Origin: Cohnella fermenti
Lineage (GTDB): Bacteria > Bacillota > Bacilli > Paenibacillales > Paenibacillaceae
Assembly (NCBI RefSeq): GCF_004801405.1
Contig: NZ_SSOB01000019.1
Span: 62,001 to 126,000, forward strand
Length of the DNA stretch: 64,000 nt
Reading direction: 5' to 3'
Shown here: positions 28,401 to 36,687 of the stretch, one piece after another
Position numbering within the stretch: position 1 is the first letter of the stretch
Layout of the letters: each line of letters starts with the position of its first letter
Position numbers and translations under genes: made by a program
The notes under the pieces: model-generated
The model's database searches: none
Seen by the model: only the letters and a program-made list of their open reading frames with translations
What the model was told of the DNA's origin: nothing

Positions 28401-31400
28401 CTTTTCTCACCGAGTATGTCTCGCTGGATGCCTTGGACGTCAATAAGGAAGGGTCCGGGAGTCAGCGAGGCATCCTCCGCGAAATTATAAGCCCCCAGAG
28501 GAACATTATAGGAAGGCGTCTCGACCGTCTCCTGCCGCGTCCCGTCGACCGCCCGCATCAATTGATCGTCACTTGCTTGATAGTTGTAAATGTTGACGTA
28601 ATCGGCGCCGTACTCGTATGCCTTCAGCATGGTTTGCATATCCGAGACGCTGCTTCGTTCGGCGTTCACATCCGCGAACTTCCCTCGGGCAACGATGTAG
28701 TCCAGATAACGGGAATCCAGATCCCCGGCCCACTCCGCACCGTAACGGATGCCGGTGGTCATGTGGGTCTCCCAAGCCCCCCGCTTCTCGTCCCAGCTCG
28801 GATAGTTCGGTGTCGGGAACATGTGCGTGTAGGCGTTCTCCACCAATTGCTGATCCGGATAACGAATGTCGTCTCCATCGACGATAATGGCATCGTACCC
28901 GTAGCCCTCGGCTATCGCATCGGACAGCGTCTTGATGTAGGCGGTCAGATTCGACGTCATCCAGTTGCGCTCCGCCTCGGACAACCCGTCCTCCGGATCG
29001 AGCGTCACTCCGTCCAATGCCGCATCGGCGATCACTTCGGGACTGAAGTCGCCGCCCGCCTCCGGCGAAGCGTTGAAGGCGAAGTACGGCCAGTACAACG
29101 GCTCGTTCTCCGTGAAGATGGAGACGGGAGGAATGGAGTCGCCTTCGGCTTCGATCTCCGCCGTCCGTCTGGAGATATACTCGGCGATGGCGCGAACCTT
29201 CTCCGCCCGGACTTGATTGTAGTCATCGTTGTTCATCGTCAGCCACGGGGTGTTCCCCCAGATGTTCGGCGTGGTGAGCTTCCAATAGCCGCGGCCGTCG
29301 ACGTTCAGCGGATCGTATACGATCTGTTGATACGCGACATCGGTCCAGTACCCGCCCTTGCCGTCAGGCCCGGTCGGGGTGCCTCCCCACCAGGAGTTCA
29401 GGCTGAGATGAACGGGCAACCCGGTGTCCTTCGACAAGTCCATGACATAATCGAGTCGCCGGTGCAGCTCTTGCTCGTCCCAATGCATGTAGAGGATGTC
29501 GAAGGCAATGGCCGGCGTATACATATCCATGCCGGCGTATTGCTGCGCCAGATTGCGGACGAGCGCCAGGTCGGAAGCATAATCGTCCCAGGTCACGGGA
29601 GGCTGGAACAATCCGGCGGTCATCGGCCGGTTCACCGACTCGGCGGCGGCCAACGCTTCGAAGTCGCTGTAAGCCCACAGCCTGCCGAAGTTGACCCGGC
29701 TGTCGCTATCGTTATAGAGCGCAACGGCCGCATGATCGCTGTTGCCGACAAGCTCCGCAGGCACCTCGACGAAGTAATGGTTCGGCCCTGCGGAAGCTTC
29801 CTCATACGTCCGGCAATACACCTCTTGGCCGTTCACCCGGACGCTGTAAGCCAACGCGCCGGAAGCTCGCGTGTGGATCTCCTCGATCTCCAGCGTGAGC
29901 GGCTCGTTCGGCTCGATCCCGGACAGCTCGAACGACATGGACGATCCTTCGCCCGCGAGGTAACGGACACTGTAGCTGCCCTCCAGCTCGCCGACAACGG
30001 CGGAGATCGTATCGGTTCCGGAGGTGCCGGTCGTCGCGAGTCCGACCCGAAGCTCGTCCGCCGCATCGCCGAAGACGATGCCGGAGGTTGCTGCCGAGAC
30101 AGGCGGTTCTTCGCTGCCGCCGTTGCCGCTTCCGGAAGTCGAACCGCCGGGCACTCCCGTACCGGCGAGAGCTTGGTCGTCGAATTCGACTCCCTCCGCC
30201 GTCTCCGTCCGATCCGGCAGACGCTCGAAGGTTACGCCATTCGCGGCAATGTGCGCCTTGAGAATATGTCCTTGCCCCGTAAACCTGCCGGAGGCTTCGA
30301 CTCTCAGTTGATCGACGGTCGAATCGGCGTCCAGATCGACTTGCGTTCCGCCTGCGCCGCTCGCTACCGTCAGCTCGCCGATAGCCGCTCCTTCGACGGT
30401 CAGCCCGGCGGGAGCGAGAACGTTCACCTTGCCGAACGAACCGGCTCTCAGCCTCGCCTTGGCCCCCTTGGCTTCCAGGCTTACGCTCGGGAAGTCGCCT
30501 TCCAGGTCCGCCCCGGACAGCAAGCGGACAAGCGGAACGCTCGACTTGCCGGAGAGCGCGAGATGCACCTTCTGATCGCGCTTGCGCACGATGACTTCGC
30601 CCTGCACGGTTGTATCGTTCAGGATGATGCTGTTCTCTCCGCCTCCGGCGACAATGAGACGGCCTTGCACCGTCACGCCGTCCAGAATCACTTCGCCGTC
30701 GCCGACGCTCTCCGCTACGTATAAATCGCCGGTTACCGTCAGATGGCGCAAGGCCGTTCCGCTCGCGCCGACGACCAGATTGCCGCTATGCAGCGCCGTC
30801 CCGACCTCGCCGGGCGTCGCGATCCACTCGCCGGCCAGGTTGTCGATCAGCTTCACCGCCTCGGCGCGGGTCAGATTCGCTTCCGGCGCGAACAGGCCGC
30901 CGTCCCTGCCGGAGATATAGCCGTGCGAGGCAAGCGCCGCCGCCGCTCCTCGGGCCCAGGAGCCGATGCGGTCCGCATCGGGGAACAGACCGGCGGCGGG
31001 GTTGCCGCCGTCTTCGGAGGCGGGCGATTCCTCCTCGAAAGCCTTGGCCAGCATAACGGCCGCTTCCTGGCGAGTGATGTTCGCATTCGGGGAGTAGGCC
31101 CCGGTTCCGTCGCCCTGCATAATGCCGGCATCGGCAACTCTCTGCAAACTCGGCTTGTACCAAGCCCCGTCCGCCGCGCCGGAGATCTCGACTGCGCTTC
31201 CCAACTGCTTGTAGCCGAACAAGCGATCCAGCAATGCCGCGAATTCCGCCCGGCTGATCGTGCGATTCGGCTGGAAGGTTCCGTCCGCATAGCCTCGGAC
31301 AAGCCCGGCGGCCTCCCACTTCGCGATCGCCTCCTTCGCCCAGCTTGAGTCGATATCCGTGAGCCGACTCGCCGCTTGCTGCGCGGTCCATTCGGTCGCG

Positions 31401-31516
31401 GCAAGCGGCGAGGGCCCGTCCGCGCCTTGAGCGGATGCGGCGGACCAAGGCAAGCCGCCGACTGCGATCAGAGCGGCCAGCGCTCCTCTCAATACAGTGA
31501 AGCCTATCTGTGCCAT
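25427..31516 (-). CDS. Giant (2029-residue) SLH-anchored glycoside-hydrolase-like protein
   Basis: A signal peptide (about 1-30, ...AASAQGADG) is followed by three SLH domains at roughly 52-102, 112-162 and 178-228 (LVRGYADGTFQPNRTISRAEFAALLDR; IMQGDGTGAYSPNANITRQEAAVMLAK; YISGRDGGLFAPEANLTRAEAVKLIDN), which tie it to the secondary cell-wall polymer. Repeated short beta segments follow to about 440. Around residues 620-1080 lies a TIM-barrel-like glycosidase region, including LSLNSWWGGT, SIFTENEPLYWPYFAF (candidate catalytic Glu) and YDAIIVDGDDIRYP. The rest is beta-sandwich and BIG2-type Ig-like modules (VTVQQGERTEERELVIG). I cannot assign a GH family. The ATG at 31516 follows AGGAGGATC. A cre-like site lies about 70 bp upstream. 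Confidence 0.85.
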   Translation of the reverse strand: MAQIGFTVLRGALAALIAVGGLPWSAASAQGADGPSPLAATEWTAQQAASRLTDIDSSWAKEAIAKWEAAGLVRGYADGTFQPNRTISRAEFAALLDRLFGYKQLGSAVEISGAADGAWYKPSLQRVADAGIMQGDGTGAYSPNANITRQEAAVMLAKAFEEESPASEDGGNPAAGLFPDADRIGSWARGAAAALASHGYISGRDGGLFAPEANLTRAEAVKLIDNLAGEWIATPGEVGTALHSGNLVVGASGTALRHLTVTGDLYVAESVGDGEVILDGVTVQGRLIVAGGGENSIILNDTTVQGEVIVRKRDQKVHLALSGKSSVPLVRLLSGADLEGDFPSVSLEAKGAKARLRAGSFGKVNVLAPAGLTVEGAAIGELTVASGAGGTQVDLDADSTVDQLRVEASGRFTGQGHILKAHIAANGVTFERLPDRTETAEGVEFDDQALAGTGVPGGSTSGSGNGGSEEPPVSAATSGIVFGDAADELRVGLATTGTSGTDTISAVVGELEGSYSVRYLAGEGSSMSFELSGIEPNEPLTLEIEEIHTRASGALAYSVRVNGQEVYCRTYEEASAGPNHYFVEVPAELVGNSDHAAVALYNDSDSRVNFGRLWAYSDFEALAAAESVNRPMTAGLFQPPVTWDDYASDLALVRNLAQQYAGMDMYTPAIAFDILYMHWDEQELHRRLDYVMDLSKDTGLPVHLSLNSWWGGTPTGPDGKGGYWTDVAYQQIVYDPLNVDGRGYWKLTTPNIWGNTPWLTMNNDDYNQVRAEKVRAIAEYISRRTAEIEAEGDSIPPVSIFTENEPLYWPYFAFNASPEAGGDFSPEVIADAALDGVTLDPEDGLSEAERNWMTSNLTAYIKTLSDAIAEGYGYDAIIVDGDDIRYPDQQLVENAYTHMFPTPNYPSWDEKRGAWETHMTTGIRYGAEWAGDLDSRYLDYIVARGKFADVNAERSSVSDMQTMLKAYEYGADYVNIYNYQASDDQLMRAVDGTRQETVETPSYNVPLGAYNFAEDASLTPGPFLIDVQGIQRDILGEKRIATADSGSEDGGALTFKVDNDGKPLSNGLEVQVEGRALTSLNSGVRVEVWAGPSRSELTSVATLANFSSAKVDVTQAIDTAADIAYVELRLYSPGLPASLYSWAAVWSVKLYELRDRVSGHQNGFEYTVDQMRERNLWVAYRADVERLLQTYLERAGEDDSYNQARSLYEDAEYVSAYKLLIRELSQTLPAKFAVKGEGSLGKYPVNAASEVENRVIDVVLYESGPERTRISLSAEVDTSVALTLSELPDGDYRAEQEEPGVYTIALAAAGDASAVHASGGIAQFLLTAAGRTAKSYPSSFEAAYVAVDGDTGKSAPEGYLFAMSQDPAVGEYVNFIRLPVASDAIVLRGPDGAPDNELEEVPLNVLGAGELLRIEMNEAGEAQRIRAYYGYISGTITDIEPISIQGELRNAFIELDGTLRFELGAAAVLDSPKATGSSILTAKVDDLGLESGDSVTVVYSPYTYNGSVKRAVRISEVYDTLISETFEAEAGDWASRAYSVDNIRIASLDSNYKDKVARPDNIAEPGSIVWKIESADPLADLAVEYSGRAIMGNPDSQSVKWYVSPDGTTWTEVGSIEPGGDEGSYTLLRSLQLGEYTSAWTTVYIKCELRETQDDTWASLNDVRIRKKAGERELDTAELILTQESLYAGMQAPLQLNAYYDNEEKVSLQDANVYYEIGNKEIAKLQDGGIKLLAAGTTTVRAYVYMGGRVIRSNELSLNVQSSEMAGVNASLSKSTIGIGDSISIVSNVYNADETPIDSSQYSIGYRSSDADVATVTDGGIVTGVSAGQAVITVTVQQGERTEERELVIGVARVRSIYSSNYAAETVCSNESVCNTAEANATYAVTTDPFVVRADNAVYALVEASGGVFLPAIRGTFQSLGGPDGTWPIKNSAEIVYKLDSLETSFLGLEATIAARSGVFGSTISVYAGDSPDTADQLIQVLEGGEYKIDLSAAAKDVHTLYVRLVISETAFDWGGIISVVFNELTLQP

Positions 31517-31583
31517 TGTTGATCCTCCTAGCGTTTTTTTGTTCTCGTTTTATTTTTTGGAAAAGAGAGATTGCTCCATATTG

Positions 31584-31597
31584 TGAAAGCGATTGCA
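31584..31597 (-). promoter_or_regulatory. cre-like CcpA site upstream of the giant SLH protein
   Basis: TGAAAGCGATTGCA matches 13 of 14 positions of TGWAANCGNTNWCA. It lies 68-81 bp before the start codon, so carbon catabolite repression is likely. No convincing -35/-10 pair was found next to it. Confidence 0.5.
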
Positions 31598-31820
31598 AGT
31601 CGAGCTGAACGGCCCTTGCTTCACGACATACGCCGCCCCCATCGCGCCAACCTCCCTCCACTTCGCGCCGCAGCCGCTCCGACTCCGTCGCCCTGACGCC
31701 CGAGATAATGGAGCTTGTCCATTCGCTGGCAGCCTAGCACACACAGCGATTGAACCATGCTCCATCTCTCGATGCGCAGGAAGAGACAGGGGCGATTGAC
31801 AGGAACCTCCTGACCCGCGC

Positions 31821-32075
31821 CCAGATCGAGCAATTAAGCATGAAATTTCGATTATATTCTGCGAGCTGCGGCCAGATCGAGCAATTAAGCACGAAATTTC
31901 GATTACATTTTGCGAATTGCTGCCAGATCGAGCCAATAAGCATGAAATTTCGATTACATTTTGCGAATTGCTGCCAGATCGAGCAAATAAGCACGAAATT
32001 TCGATTACATTCTGCGAATTGCTGCCAGATCGAGCAAATAAGCACGAAATTTCGATTACATTCTGCGAACTGCGG
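31821..32075. repeat. Five-unit 51-bp tandem repeat with palindromic core
   Basis: The unit beginning CCAGATCGAG recurs at 31821, 31872, 31923, 31974 and 32025, exactly 51 bp apart. Each unit has the palindromic core GAAATTTC, mostly as CGAAATTTCG, and a TTACATTCTGCGAAYTGC tail. Units differ at only a few bases. The array fills the gap between the mannosidase gene end and the SLH gene start. The rest of 31517-31820 holds a T-rich leader next to the SLH gene and GC-rich sequence with nothing else recognisable. Confidence 0.9.
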
Positions 32076-32097
32076 CCGAACCCCCGGAGTTCGCTGT

Positions 32098-34923
32098 TCA
32101 GCGCAGGCGAATCGTGCGGATCTCCTTCGGCTTCAGCTCCACTTCGAGGCTGCGGCCTGCTTCCGTCTCGCGCAGCGGCAGCTCCCGGAGCTTGCGTCCG
32201 GCCAGGTCAGTCTCGCAGGCCGATTCCACCGGCAAGCGCAGCGCGATCTCGCCCGACTTGTCCGCGTCGCCGAGATTGACAACGCGCAGCTCCAGCCCTC
32301 CGCCCGCGTCCGGCGCCGGACGGAATGCCGTCACGTGAATGTCGGCTTCCTTCGATTCCAGCCAGCCGCACTCCGACGGCAGCGGCCGTTCGGCGGCGAT
32401 GGCCAGCCCCGCCGCATACCGCGGTGCCGGCGACAGACTCGCCGTCCGGGCGAGAACCGCCGCCTCCCGCTCGTCCGCGATCCGCCATGGCGCCGCCGTC
32501 GCCGAAGCTCCGCCAATCGTCAGCGCATACTCGAACGTCAGCTTCCGCAGCACTTGTCCGCCTTCGGCGGCAAGCCCGGGACCGGGACGGTTCGTCGTCG
32601 ACATCCCGCGATCCGCGCCGCCCAGGTGCGAGACGCTTCGGAGGAGCGTAATGGCGAGGGTGCCTCCCGCTTCCGTCCCCGCTGCAACTCCTGCTTGCGC
32701 ACTCCCTTCTGCCCCTCCCATTTCCTTAACCGCTCCTGTGTCCGCCCTTGCTCCAGCACCCGCTCCGTCCGCCCCCGCTCCGCCCTCGCCAAGAGAACGC
32801 GAAGGCACCCACTCGTACTCGTGCAGCCCCTTGGCCGTGAAGACGAACCGGCTGCGCGGGCCGTCCGCGTATACGAAGTGCTGAAACGGGAAGGCCGTCG
32901 GCTCGTTCTCCACCCAGACGTCCTCCGGAGGCTGCTCGATCGCTTCCGGCCAGGCCATGACATCGTACGCGGCTCCCGCCCGCACCGGCCCCCGCTTCCC
33001 GTCAAGCGGGAACAGCAAGCGCAGGCGATGGTCCCGCGCCGTATTGTCGACCGTCGTCCGGCAAGCCACGACGCGGCTTCCGGCCGTAAGCGTCAGCTCC
33101 GTCACGATCTCGAGGCGCTCCAGCTCCGCGCCGCGCCTTCGTCCGTCCGCTCCCGCGCTTCTTGGCGCCTCCAGCGCGTAGCGGACAGTCAAGGTGCGGC
33201 ACGAGCGCCCGTCGCCCTTGACGGAGATGCTCCGTACGACGGGAGCGGTCCAGCTCTCGTTCAGCACCGGCGGAGAATAGGAATATTCGTCCCCGACATC
33301 GCCGCTGTCTTCGAACCGATGCAGCCCCGTTCGCCGCTCTCCCGTCTCCAGATCGAGCCAGGTCAGCGTTCCGTCCGGCTCCGCCGTCACTCGAATGAAC
33401 TCGTTCCCGATCGCCGCACCGGACGGCTGAAGCGGAAGCCCGTTCAACACCGGCTGCTTCTTCAGCCTTGCGCCGACCAGCCGATAGCCGAAGGGCGGCA
33501 GGCTCGTCGCGAACACGCGCACCGTGTGGCGAACGACCTCCCGCTTGCCCAGCGGGTAACGCGCCGAATCCGGCTCGATCGGGCAGAGCCGTTCGATGCC
33601 CGCGATCTCCGCCTCGTACCGGACGCCGCGCTCGTCCACGACCTCGACCGAGCGGTACACCGTATCGTCGTCCGCATCCAGCTCGATCTCGACCGACGCG
33701 CTGCGGCTCCACGGCAGCGTGTTGAACAGCAGCACCGGAACGCTCCCTTCCGCAATCCAGGAGCGATCCGCCGCCTCGGCCAGCCGGGAGAGCGCATCGA
33801 CGACAAGCTGGTTGCCGATCTGGGCCGCCTTGGCGAAGCGAAGCTCCATCTCGTCATGAACGGCGTCGATGCTGCAGCCGCAGATGCTGTCGTGCGGATG
33901 GTTCTGCAGAATGTACCGCCACGCTTGCCGGACGAACGCCGGCTGCGGGGTCCCGCCAAGCGCGGAGGTCAGCGCCTCAAGCGGCTCGACCGCCTTCTCC
34001 ATCAGCGTCTGAGCGGCTGCGTTCTGCTGCTTCAGATAGACCCGGGCGGACAGCACGTTAGGCAGAATCGTGTTGATCTCGCCGCCCGGCGCGTGATTCG
34101 TGCGCCGGAACGCCCCCGCGAGCACAGGCCGCTCCGATGCGGCGCCCAGCGCAGCCTCCATGTAATCGGCGATCCCGGAGTGGATCAGCGGCGTCGCTTC
34201 CTTCCCGTTCCAATAGGCGACGAGCTCGGGGATGTGCCGCTGCGGCTCCATATGATCGAAGCCGTTCATCAGCAGCACATGGCCGCTGCGCGCATGCGGC
34301 CCGATGTGCGCGATCAGCTCCCGCAGCCGCTCCGCCGCCAGCTCCGGCTCCTCGGGCAGCTCCATCGCACTTGTGTAGCCGTAGCGGTACGGCAGATGGA
34401 TCGCCGCCACGCGGTCGCCGCTCGGCGCCTCCCAATCGAACTCCGTCGGCATCTCCTCCGGCGAGCCGTTAAGCCCGCGCCACACCACCGCTTGCCCGAT
34501 GCCGAACTTCTTCAGCAGTTGGGGCATCTGCGAGATATGGCCGAACGTATCGGGCAGATACCCGGCTTCGAGCATCGGCCCGAACGCCGCGCCGCTTCGC
34601 CTTCCTTCCTCCAGATTGCGGATAATGGACTCTCCGCTGACCAGGAACTCGTCGATCAGCACGTACCACGGCCCGATCGACAGCCTGCCCGAGGAGATGA
34701 GGCGCTGCAGCTCCTCGCGGCGCTCCGGCCGAAGCTCCAAATAATCGTCCAGCACGATCGTCTGTCCGTCCAGGTGATACCGATACGACTCGTCCTCCGC
34801 CATGATGCCCAGCAGACGGTCGATCAGGCCGACCAGCCGATATCGGAACGCTTCGAACGGCATGTACCACTCTCTATCCCAATGTGTATGCGATACCAGA
34901 TGGATCGCTTTATAGTCGCTCAT
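32098..34923 (-). CDS. Alpha-mannosidase, glycoside hydrolase family 38
   Basis: A 941-residue cytosolic exo-enzyme. The GH38 N-terminal seven-stranded barrel starts IHLVSHTHWDREWYMPFEAFR, whose HTHWD provides the zinc ligands His and Asp. The catalytic Asp is in YLPDTFGHISQMPQLLKKFG and the third metal region is NHPHDSICGCSIDAVHDEM. The C-terminal two thirds are the beta-sandwich domains of GH38 proteins. It releases alpha-linked mannose from imported oligosaccharides or glycan fragments. The ATG at 34923 follows AGGAGGAC. It is the last gene of an ABC import operon. A long low-complexity Ala/Gly insert occurs around residues 720-760. Confidence 0.93.
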   Translation of the reverse strand: MSDYKAIHLVSHTHWDREWYMPFEAFRYRLVGLIDRLLGIMAEDESYRYHLDGQTIVLDDYLELRPERREELQRLISSGRLSIGPWYVLIDEFLVSGESIIRNLEEGRRSGAAFGPMLEAGYLPDTFGHISQMPQLLKKFGIGQAVVWRGLNGSPEEMPTEFDWEAPSGDRVAAIHLPYRYGYTSAMELPEEPELAAERLRELIAHIGPHARSGHVLLMNGFDHMEPQRHIPELVAYWNGKEATPLIHSGIADYMEAALGAASERPVLAGAFRRTNHAPGGEINTILPNVLSARVYLKQQNAAAQTLMEKAVEPLEALTSALGGTPQPAFVRQAWRYILQNHPHDSICGCSIDAVHDEMELRFAKAAQIGNQLVVDALSRLAEAADRSWIAEGSVPVLLFNTLPWSRSASVEIELDADDDTVYRSVEVVDERGVRYEAEIAGIERLCPIEPDSARYPLGKREVVRHTVRVFATSLPPFGYRLVGARLKKQPVLNGLPLQPSGAAIGNEFIRVTAEPDGTLTWLDLETGERRTGLHRFEDSGDVGDEYSYSPPVLNESWTAPVVRSISVKGDGRSCRTLTVRYALEAPRSAGADGRRRGAELERLEIVTELTLTAGSRVVACRTTVDNTARDHRLRLLFPLDGKRGPVRAGAAYDVMAWPEAIEQPPEDVWVENEPTAFPFQHFVYADGPRSRFVFTAKGLHEYEWVPSRSLGEGGAGADGAGAGARADTGAVKEMGGAEGSAQAGVAAGTEAGGTLAITLLRSVSHLGGADRGMSTTNRPGPGLAAEGGQVLRKLTFEYALTIGGASATAAPWRIADEREAAVLARTASLSPAPRYAAGLAIAAERPLPSECGWLESKEADIHVTAFRPAPDAGGGLELRVVNLGDADKSGEIALRLPVESACETDLAGRKLRELPLRETEAGRSLEVELKPKEIRTIRLR

Positions 34924-34943
34924 GCGTTGGTGTCCTCCTGCCG

Positions 34944-35765
34944 TTAAGCCTTGATCGCCCCGGATGTCATCCCTTGCACAAAATATCTCATCGTAAACGC
35001 GAACAGCGCCATCAGCGGAAGCGAGGCCAGCGTCATGCCGGAATACACCGAACCGTAAATGATCTGCTGCGGGTCCATGAATCGGTACAGCCCGACCGTC
35101 ACCGTCGTCTTCGTCTGATCGGACAGCACAAGCAGCGGCCAGATGAAGTCGTTCCAGGTGGACAGGACGTTGACAAGCCCCATCGACAGGAAAATCGGAA
35201 CGGCCAGCGGCAGCACGAGCCGAACGAACACGACCGGTTCCCCTCCTCCGTCCATGCGGATGCTCTCGATCAGCTCCTTCGGAATCTCTTCGAAGAAGGT
35301 GCGGAACACGAAGATGACAACCAATTGCCCCGTCGCGATATACGGCAGAATCGCCGCCCACGGGCTGTTGATCAGGTGCAGCTTCGAGACGAGCACGAAT
35401 TGCGGCACCAGCGTCAGAATGCCCGGAATCATCAGGAAGGCGAGCAGAAGCCCGAACAGCGCCGCCTTCAACGGGAATGTGAACCTGGCGAACACGTAAG
35501 CGCTCAGACTCGACACCAGCAGCACCCCCGCCACGGAAGCTCCCGAGATGACAGCCGAATTTTGCAAATAAAGTCCGATCTTGCCGAAGGCATCCTTCAT
35601 AAATTCCGGATGCGGCGTCAGCGGCAGCCCGAAATAATTGATCGACAACTGATAATTCGTCTTGAACGCCGTCACGACCATGAAGTACATGGGGAACAGC
35701 GTGAAGAACAACAGCACGGCCAGGATTCCGACCACGAATACGCGCGAGATGCGCCGGCTACCCAT
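34944..35765 (-). CDS. Carbohydrate ABC transporter permease, LplC/AraQ type
   Basis: A 273-residue six-pass membrane protein with the EAA-type loop KELIESIRMDGGGEPVVFVRLVLPLAVP. It ends QGMTSGAIKA, the usual tail of this permease type. Only six bases separate it from the preceding permease gene, so the two are translated together as the CUT1 channel pair for a mannoside-type substrate (inferred from the adjacent GH38). Confidence 0.92.
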   Translation of the reverse strand: MGSRRISRVFVVGILAVLLFFTLFPMYFMVVTAFKTNYQLSINYFGLPLTPHPEFMKDAFGKIGLYLQNSAVISGASVAGVLLVSSLSAYVFARFTFPLKAALFGLLLAFLMIPGILTLVPQFVLVSKLHLINSPWAAILPYIATGQLVVIFVFRTFFEEIPKELIESIRMDGGGEPVVFVRLVLPLAVPIFLSMGLVNVLSTWNDFIWPLLVLSDQTKTTVTVGLYRFMDPQQIIYGSVYSGMTLASLPLMALFAFTMRYFVQGMTSGAIKA

Positions 35766-35771
35766 AGCCCT

Positions 35772-36656
35772 CTACCCCCTCTCCCGCATCAGCCTGGCGT
35801 TCAGCAGCGTGAACCCCATCTTCAGCAGAAAAAGAATAACGCCGATTGCGGAGCCGGTTCCGAGCTTGCCGTAGGTGAATGCGTGGTTGAACATGTACAG
35901 TCCGGGCACCATCGTGCTGTACCCCGGCCCGCCCTTGGTCATAATGAGCTGATCGCTGAACTGCTGCGTCCCGCCGATCAGCACCAGCACGGTCGTCAGG
36001 CGAATCTGCGGCAGGATCAGCCTCAGGTCGATTCTCCAGAAGATTTTGCCGGCCGATGCTCCGTCCATTCTCGCCGCCTCCCGGAGCGATTCGTCGATAT
36101 TCTGGAAGCCGGCCAGATAGATCAGGAAGCCGAGCCCGCTCACCCAGGGGAACCCCTTCATCATGATGGAGCCCATCGCCGTCGCCTGGCTCTCGCCCAG
36201 CCATACCTTCTGCCAGCTCTCCAAGCCCAGATGGCCGAGCACGTAGTTCAGCATCCCGTTGTTCGGCTCGTAGAAGAACAGCCAGAACATCGTCACGACC
36301 ATGCCCGGAAGCACCATCGGAACCGTGAACGCCACCTTGAAGAAGCCCCCGAGCCGGGATTGGCCCAGGCTGTTGATCAGGTACGCGCCCATAATGGACG
36401 CGCCCTGCAGCACAACGATATTCCACAGCATAAAGGCAAGCAGAATCAGAAAACTGTTACGGAATTCGGCGTTCTTCAACAGCTCGGCGTAATTGTCCAA
36501 TCCGGCGTATCGGGGATGGAGGTAGTTGGTCATGCTCCAGTCCAGGAACGACATGCGGAACGCTTCGATGGCCGGATACAGCAGGAACACGCCGACGAAG
36601 GCGAAGGTAGGGAGCAAGCAGGCGTACAGCCAGACATAGTCGATTTTTTTGCTCAT
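35772..36656 (-). CDS. Carbohydrate ABC transporter permease, LplB/UgpA type
   Basis: A 294-residue permease with six membrane segments. The EAA loop is ESLREAARMDGASAGKIFWRIDLRLILP, and the first segment WLYACLLPTFAFVGVFLLYPAIEAF is typical. The ATG at 36656 follows GGGAGAGAGG. It lies 31 bp after the binding-protein gene and pairs with the next permease. Confidence 0.92.
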   Translation of the reverse strand: MSKKIDYVWLYACLLPTFAFVGVFLLYPAIEAFRMSFLDWSMTNYLHPRYAGLDNYAELLKNAEFRNSFLILLAFMLWNIVVLQGASIMGAYLINSLGQSRLGGFFKVAFTVPMVLPGMVVTMFWLFFYEPNNGMLNYVLGHLGLESWQKVWLGESQATAMGSIMMKGFPWVSGLGFLIYLAGFQNIDESLREAARMDGASAGKIFWRIDLRLILPQIRLTTVLVLIGGTQQFSDQLIMTKGGPGYSTMVPGLYMFNHAFTYGKLGTGSAIGVILFLLKMGFTLLNARLMRERG

Positions 36657-36687
36657 GAAGGCCTCTCTCCCGCTTATGCTTCTCTTG

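Noticed and set aside
25427-31516. Integration of an insertion sequence or phage around the giant surface genes
   Set aside because: No transposase, integrase, terminal inverted repeats or target duplications were found.
31734-32045. Minus-strand 103-residue protein coded by the 51-bp repeats
   Set aside because: The 17-residue repeat is open in several frames on both strands, with no ribosome binding site, so a repeat-peptide gene is not supported.
31750-34947. 1065-residue plus-strand frame starting in the 51-bp repeats
   Set aside because: It is antisense to the GH38 gene; the repeats stay open only because 51 is a multiple of three and they lack stops.
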